A stretch of 64,000 nucleotides of DNA from Nitrosomonas sp. PY1 (GTDB taxonomy: Bacteria; Pseudomonadota; Gammaproteobacteria; Burkholderiales; Nitrosomonadaceae): assembly GCF_022836435.1 (NCBI RefSeq), contig NZ_BQXC01000001.1:1-64000 (forward strand), read 5' to 3'. The first letter of the stretch is position 1; each line of letters opens with the position of its first letter. This document shows, one piece after another, positions 59,155 through 64,000 of this stretch. Both the position numbers and the translations under genes were made by a program. The notes below the pieces were generated by a model. The model had not been told where the DNA came from, did no database searches, and saw only the letters and a list, made by a program, of their open reading frames with translations.

Positions 59155-60894
59155 GTGGCAACAGTTCCGGACGAAGCTAATACAACGAAGAAAGCAGCAG
59201 CGCCGATGAGTGCAACTGCATTCAAATTAGAGCAATTGCGTCAACTACCTAACCAGAAAAAAATTGGCTTGATACTGTCTTTAGCCGCAGTGATTGCGCT
59301 CATTATTGGTGGTTTGATGTGGAGTCAATCTCCTGAATATCGTGTGTTGTACAACAATGTATCGGATCAAGATGGTTCGAGCATTATTACTGCTTTGCAA
59401 CAAATGAATGTGCCATATAAGTTCTCCGAGCATGGCGGTATCATATTAATTCCCGAAAAACACATCCATGAAGTACGCTTGAAATTGGCTGGCCAAGGGC
59501 TACCTAAAGGTAGCTTATCGGGTTTTGAAATCATGGAAAATCAGAAATTTGGTTCTAGCCAGTTTCTGGAGCAAATCAATTACCAACGTGCTTTAGAAGG
59601 TGAGCTTGCTCGTTCGGTACAGTCGCTTTCTGCGGTACAAAGCGCTCGAGTACACTTGGCCATGCCTAAACCATCGGTTTTTTCAAGAGATAAGCAACAG
59701 CCGAGTGTATCAGTACTCGTTAATTTATACCCAGGTAGAGTTCTCGCTGTGGAACAAGTCAGTGCTATTGTCCATTTGATGTCGAGTAGCGTGTCGAATT
59801 TACCTGTAAAGAATGTGACCATTGTTGATCAGAATGGCAATTTATTGAGTACATCCAATGACACTAAACAAGATACACGTTTCGATGCCAAACAACTCGA
59901 ATATATTAAAGAGCTTGAAGAAGGCTATATTCGCCGCATTGAAACAATATTGGCACCGATTACCGGTGCGAGCAATGTACGTGCTCAAGTGGCCGCCGAT
60001 TTGGATTTTTCTCATATTGAGCGCGCTGAGGAAACTTATCGCCCTAATAATAGTGAGGCTGAAGGTGCATCAATCCGTAGTCAACAAACTCATGAATCTA
60101 TTGCTACTGGTTCGAAATTTGACGGTGGAATTCCGGGGGCACTATCGAATCGACCACCTGAAAATGCTGCTGCGCCTATTGAAGTAGATAAAAAGAAAAA
60201 AGGAGAACCAGCTTCTGAAAATGAAGATGAAAAAAACAAGAAGGAACCTCCTATTCCTACTGACAGGAAAAAAGAGTCGACCACAAATTATGAAGTCGAT
60301 AAAACAGTACAGCACACTAAGCAATCAACAGGGAATATCAAACGCTTAACAGCAGCAGTGGTGGTAAATTATCGTAAGAAAGTTGATGAAAACGGTGAAA
60401 TCACGCATGAGGCACTTACTGCAGATGAGCTCAAAGAAATTAACAACCTGGTAAAAGAAGCAATGGGATTTAACGAGAAGCGTGGAGATTCCTTAACTGT
60501 AACGAATAGTGTATTTTCAGACCATGGTATGAGTTCAGATACCATTTTCTGGAAAGATCCAGAAAATATTATGCTTGCAAAGGATTTTGGCAAACAATTT
60601 CTAGTATTCGTGTTGGTGTTATTCTTCTTTCTTAAGATTTTACGGCCATTCCTAAAAAGCTTAGAACCAGCACCTGCCGTTCCTGCATTAGCTAATAACG
60701 GTGCAACGAATACACCAGTAGAAGAAGCCAGTATAGGTCCGGATGGACAACCGCTTCCTGGGCAAGCTACAAGTCCAGCCATGCTTGCAATTCAAAAATC
60801 AATTTATGAAGAAAATCTGAAGCAAGCAAGGAAGTTAGCTTTGGAAGAACCGCTTATCGTTGCCAACGTTGTTAAAGATTGGATTTCAAAATAA
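59155..60894 (+). CDS. fliF: Flagellar MS-ring protein FliF
   Basis: A 579-residue protein whose multimers form the MS ring in the inner membrane. GTG is the start, with AGGAGAACAGTTC before it. Transmembrane helices are at about residues 36-56 and 482-500. Between them lie the ring-building motifs (YRVLYNNVSDQDG, KLAGQGLPKGSLSGFE) and the beta-collar. A Lys/Glu-rich linker (about 340-390) follows, and the short cytoplasmic C-terminus binds FliG. The stop codon overlaps the fliG ATG by one base (TAATG). Confidence 0.95.
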   Translation: MATVPDEANTTKKAAAPMSATAFKLEQLRQLPNQKKIGLILSLAAVIALIIGGLMWSQSPEYRVLYNNVSDQDGSSIITALQQMNVPYKFSEHGGIILIPEKHIHEVRLKLAGQGLPKGSLSGFEIMENQKFGSSQFLEQINYQRALEGELARSVQSLSAVQSARVHLAMPKPSVFSRDKQQPSVSVLVNLYPGRVLAVEQVSAIVHLMSSSVSNLPVKNVTIVDQNGNLLSTSNDTKQDTRFDAKQLEYIKELEEGYIRRIETILAPITGASNVRAQVAADLDFSHIERAEETYRPNNSEAEGASIRSQQTHESIATGSKFDGGIPGALSNRPPENAAAPIEVDKKKKGEPASENEDEKNKKEPPIPTDRKKESTTNYEVDKTVQHTKQSTGNIKRLTAAVVVNYRKKVDENGEITHEALTADELKEINNLVKEAMGFNEKRGDSLTVTNSVFSDHGMSSDTIFWKDPENIMLAKDFGKQFLVFVLVLFFFLKILRPFLKSLEPAPAVPALANNGATNTPVEEASIGPDGQPLPGQATSPAMLAIQKSIYEENLKQARKLALEEPLIVANVVKDWISK

Positions 60895-61889
60895 TGGATG
60901 ATGAAGGTATAAAAAAAAGTGCTATCTTGCTCATGACGTTAGGAGAAGCGGAAGCGGCATCGGTGATCAAATTGTTGGGCCCGAAAGAAGTGCAGAAGAT
61001 CGGTGAAGCAATGTCCAACTTACAAAATATCACGCGTACTGAAATCGAAAAAACCCTTGAGCAATTTTGTAGTGAAACAGAGGGAAGAACTACGCTCGGT
61101 CAAGATTCGTCAAACTATATCCGAAAAGTTTTGACCACCGCGCTAGGCGATGAAAAAGCTGCCAGTATAATTGATCGTATTTTACAAGGTGACGATACCA
61201 GCGGCATCGAAGGATTGAAGTGGATGGATGCGCCTTCGGTGGTAGAGTTAATTAAAGACGAACATCCGCAAATTATTGCCACCATTCTAGTGCACCTAGA
61301 GCGTGATCAAGCCAGTGAAATCCTTAGCTTGTTTGAGGAACGATTGCGCAATGACACATTATTGCGTATCGCAACCTTAGATAGCATACAACCCGATGCT
61401 TTGCGCGAACTCAATGATGTTTTGACAAAATTACTTGCAGGCACTAACAATATTCGCAAAGCAGCTCTGGGCGGGGTGCGTACTGCCGCAGAGATTCTAA
61501 ATTTTGTGCCAACCGCTCAGGAAGCGAGTGTCATTGATAATATCAAACAATTCGATGAAGAGCTGGCACAGAAAATCATGGATGAAATGTTTGTCTTCGA
61601 TAACTTAATCGATATTGATGATCATGGTATCCAGCTGCTGTTAAGAGAAGTTCAATCCGAATCTTTGATTATCGCTTTGAAAGGAGCGCAAGAAGAATTA
61701 CGTAAGAAAATTTTCAAAAATATGTCACAACGTGCCGCTGAAGCCCTTCGAGAAGATCTTGAAAGCAAGGGACCTGTTCGTGTGTCTGAAGTTGAAGCTG
61801 AGCAAAAAGAAATTCTTAAAGTGGTGCGTCAACTTGCGGATGATGGACAAATCGTATTGGGAGGTAAAGGTGATGATAGCTTTATTTAA
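60894..61889 (+). CDS. fliG: Flagellar motor switch protein FliG
   Basis: A 331-residue protein of the motor C-ring that interacts with the stator to generate torque. I chose the ATG at 60894, within the fliF stop codon; a longer frame starting 15 bases earlier is an overlap artefact. The EHPQ motif is clear (DEHPQIIATILVHL, about residues 122-135), and the C-terminal torque helix region (EMFVFDNLIDIDDHGIQLLLREV, then MSQRAAEALREDLE) has the charged residues. The start and length agree with the family. Confidence 0.95.
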   Translation: MDDEGIKKSAILLMTLGEAEAASVIKLLGPKEVQKIGEAMSNLQNITRTEIEKTLEQFCSETEGRTTLGQDSSNYIRKVLTTALGDEKAASIIDRILQGDDTSGIEGLKWMDAPSVVELIKDEHPQIIATILVHLERDQASEILSLFEERLRNDTLLRIATLDSIQPDALRELNDVLTKLLAGTNNIRKAALGGVRTAAEILNFVPTAQEASVIDNIKQFDEELAQKIMDEMFVFDNLIDIDDHGIQLLLREVQSESLIIALKGAQEELRKKIFKNMSQRAAEALREDLESKGPVRVSEVEAEQKEILKVVRQLADDGQIVLGGKGDDSFI

Positions 61890-61955
61890 CCTAAGAATCT
61901 CATTCACATTAAATGAACTGGTGTGAATACTCATGATTACTGCTTATAAACGATC

Positions 61956-62663
61956 ATGACCGACGGCTTTGTACCCAAGGAACAGCTTAGTTCTTACCAA
62001 AGATGGGAGATGAGTGCTTTTGACGATGCGGATGTGTCCTCTGAAGCACTCAATGAAACACAATCAGAGTCACCAGAAAGTAACGATTCAATTAATAATC
62101 CGACAGTCGTTCCCCTATCTACAGAAGTTGAATTAACCGCGATTCATAATCAAGCTAAGGAAGAAGGATATGCCGCCGGATTTCAAGAAGGCAGCGCGGC
62201 AGGTTATACCGAAGGTAGAAACACTGCGGAGCTTGAAGTTAAGGAAGAAGTGTTGCATTTGCAAACGCTGTTATCCAATTTCACGCAAGATTTATATGCC
62301 ATGCAGCAACATATCGCGAATGATCTGTTGGCAATGGCTATCACGACTAGCAAAAAAATGACTGCGCAGGCGCTCGAAATAAAGCCGGAATTAATTATAC
62401 CTATTGTGCAAGCAGCCATTCAGCAATTACCTTACTCAGTCCAACATCCCCGTCTGTTCTTGCACCCCGATGATGCAAAAATTGTACATGCTCATTTAAG
62501 TGATCAGTTAACGCAAGAAAATTGGTCAATCCGTGAGGATGGGGAATTGACACGAGGCGGCTGTCGTATCGTAACCAATGGTAGCGAAATTGATGCTACC
62601 ATAGAATCACGCTGGCAAAAAATTCTATCCGCTATTGGCCAACAAAATGATTGGCTCGAGTAA
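61956..62663 (+). CDS. fliH: Flagellar assembly protein FliH
   Basis: A 235-residue export-gate component that binds the ATPase FliI and guides it to the C-ring. The N-terminal third is variable and acidic. A central GxxxG-type repeat ([16 protein letters not shown], about residues 74-89) is the FliH hallmark. The C-terminal domain shares the FliH/YscL pattern. It follows fliG by 66 bases, with the start codon at ATGACCGACGG, and fliI begins 4 bases after its stop. Confidence 0.92.
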   Translation: MTDGFVPKEQLSSYQRWEMSAFDDADVSSEALNETQSESPESNDSINNPTVVPLSTEVELTAIHNQAKEEGYAAGFQEGSAAGYTEGRNTAELEVKEEVLHLQTLLSNFTQDLYAMQQHIANDLLAMAITTSKKMTAQALEIKPELIIPIVQAAIQQLPYSVQHPRLFLHPDDAKIVHAHLSDQLTQENWSIREDGELTRGGCRIVTNGSEIDATIESRWQKILSAIGQQNDWLE

Positions 62664-62667
62664 GCAT

Positions 62668-64000
62668 ATGAATATGCATCGTCACGAACATTGGAGTCGT
62701 TTCTTGAATAACTGTGAGCACCTCATAGAGCCGGTCAATACTTGTGCTACTAGCGGAACGATAACTCGAGTCTCGGGGTTGGTTATAGAGGCCATTGGAT
62801 TAAAAGTACCGGTTGGTGGTAATTGCACAATTTTGCTATCAAACGGTCAAAAAGTATCGGCTGAAGTGGTCGGGTTTTCCGGTGAACGCCTGTATTTAAT
62901 GCCTTCGAGCGATGTGTATGGATTGTCTCCTGGTACTAAAGTTATTCCCACAGAATATATTGCCGATCCACCAAAATTTGGAGAGCTCCAACACCCACGC
63001 AGACGTGCCGCTGATCGTGCGAAACATATTCACGTGGGAATCGAATTACTGGGGCGCGTGGTTAACGGACTAGGGGAGCCATTGGATCGCCTGGGTGCTA
63101 TACATGCAGAACATAATGTTCCACTTTATAGCCGTCCCTATAACCCACTTGAGCGTACACCAGTCACTGAACCGTTGGATGTAGGCGTACGCGCCATCAA
63201 TGCACTGCTCACCGTTGGTAGAGGTCAGCGCATGGGATTATTTGCAGGTAGTGGCGTAGGTAAAAGCGTTTTGCTCGGTATGATGGCACGCTACACGAGT
63301 GCGGATATCGTGGTGGTCGGTTTAATTGGTGAGCGTGGTCGTGAAGTGAAAGAATTCATCGAGCATACTTTAGGAAAAGAAGGTCTTGCGCGTTCTGTAA
63401 TCATAGCAGCACCGGCGGATACTTCCCCTTTATTACGTTTACAAGGTGCGGCTTATGCAACAGCCGTCGCAGAATATTTCCGGGATACGGGCAAGAACGT
63501 GTTACTCATCATGGATTCATTGACCCGTTATGCGATGGCGCAGCGTGAAATTTCCCTCGCCATCGGTGAACCTCCCGCCACAAAAGGATATCCACCTTCG
63601 GTATTCGCAAAACTACCACAATTAGTCGAGCGTGCAGGTAACGGTAATAAAGAAGGGGGATCGATTACTGCCTTCTATACTGTTTTAGCTGAAGGTGATG
63701 ATCAAAATGATCCGATCGCAGACAGTGCACGCGCAATTCTCGATGGGCATATTGTTCTCACAAGAAGGTTAGCTGAAGCGGGGCATTATCCTGCCATTGA
63801 CATTGAAGCCTCGATTAGCCGCATTATGCCTAATTTAGTTTCTGCCACACATATCCGGATGTCGAGAAGGTTTAAAAGTCTCTATTCGCGTTACCAGCGC
63901 AGCTACGACTTAATCAGCGTAGGTGCTTATGCATCAGGTAGTGATCCAGAACTGGATCAAGCTATTCAACTGTATCCCGCATTTGAGAAATTTTTGTATC
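62668..64000 (+). CDS. fliI: Flagellum-specific ATP synthase FliI (cut by window end)
   Basis: From ATG at 62668 an open frame of 444 codons continues to the window end without a stop. It is the flagellar type III export ATPase, related to the F1 beta subunit, and energises substrate unfolding with FliH. Landmarks are [13 protein letters not shown], the Walker [43 protein letters not shown] and the [22 protein letters not shown] catalytic region. The last few residues are missing from the window; the family is about 440-480 residues. It follows fliH by 4 bases. Confidence 0.95.
   Translation, partial: MNMHRHEHWSRFLNNCEHLIEPVNTCATSGTITRVSGLVIEAIGLKVPVGGNCTILLSNGQKVSAEVVGFSGERLYLMPSSDVYGLSPGTKVIPTEYIADPPKFGELQHPRRRAADRAKHIHVGIELLGRVVNGLGEPLDRLGAIHAEHNVPLYSRPYNPLERTPVTEPLDVGVRAINALLTVGRGQRMGLFAGSGVGKSVLLGMMARYTSADIVVVGLIGERGREVKEFIEHTLGKEGLARSVIIAAPADTSPLLRLQGAAYATAVAEYFRDTGKNVLLIMDSLTRYAMAQREISLAIGEPPATKGYPPSVFAKLPQLVERAGNGNKEGGSITAFYTVLAEGDDQNDPIADSARAILDGHIVLTRRLAEAGHYPAIDIEASISRIMPNLVSATHIRMSRRFKSLYSRYQRSYDLISVGAYASGSDPELDQAIQLYPAFEKFLY

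Overview
The window is a piece of an AT-rich proteobacterial chromosome. It most likely comes from an ammonia-oxidising betaproteobacterium of the Nitrosomonas group. I infer this from the mix of a norCBQD nitric oxide reductase cluster, an SbtA-type bicarbonate transporter (autotrophy), a pcm-tolC pair, sdhCDA, pilTU and a FleSR-controlled flagellum. No rRNA or tRNA gene was seen, so the placement rests on gene content only.

Left part (1-12.5 kb): the edge of an IS1182-like element; a TPR lipoprotein and a tiny lipoprotein that diverge from a region with a perfect FNR-type box; pilT-pilU; a small membrane-protein group (DUF883/YqjD-like, YqjE-like, and a 25-residue peptide with a strong ribosome binding site); an outer-membrane barrel protein; an internally deleted IS5-family remnant; uppP; and thiC under a TPP riboswitch.

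Middle left (12-26 kb): pcm, tolC, the norCBQD operon on the minus strand, a large MscK-type mechanosensitive channel, a PIN-PhoH ATPase, the RNase P RNA gene, pcnB and folK. The replication core follows: dnaA-dnaN-gyrB on the minus strand, with an AT-rich dnaA-dnaN spacer carrying two good DnaA boxes (candidate oriC). panB-panC sit directly upstream of dnaA.

Middle right (35-53 kb): yaaA, an NTF2-like protein, an SH3/coiled-coil membrane protein, sdhCDA without sdhB, a lemA-GIDE pair in which the GIDE-like protein carries a canonical EF-hand loop, sbtA, rlmL, and a tight five-gene minus-strand operon. That operon encodes a cysteine desulfurase, a LicC-like nucleotidyltransferase, a HIT protein, a fatty-acid desaturase and an atypical phosphoglycerate-mutase-like protein, with a GT-C-like membrane protein diverging from it. 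I consider this operon the best candidate for an undescribed pathway, perhaps modification of a lipid or surface head group.

Right part (53-64 kb): a 961-residue secreted protein with ten DIDGDGD-type repeats and an RTX C-terminus, then flagellar genes. flrB-flrC-fliE run leftward and fliF-fliG-fliH-fliI run rightward from a 288-bp region holding three perfect hairpins. fliI is cut by the window end.
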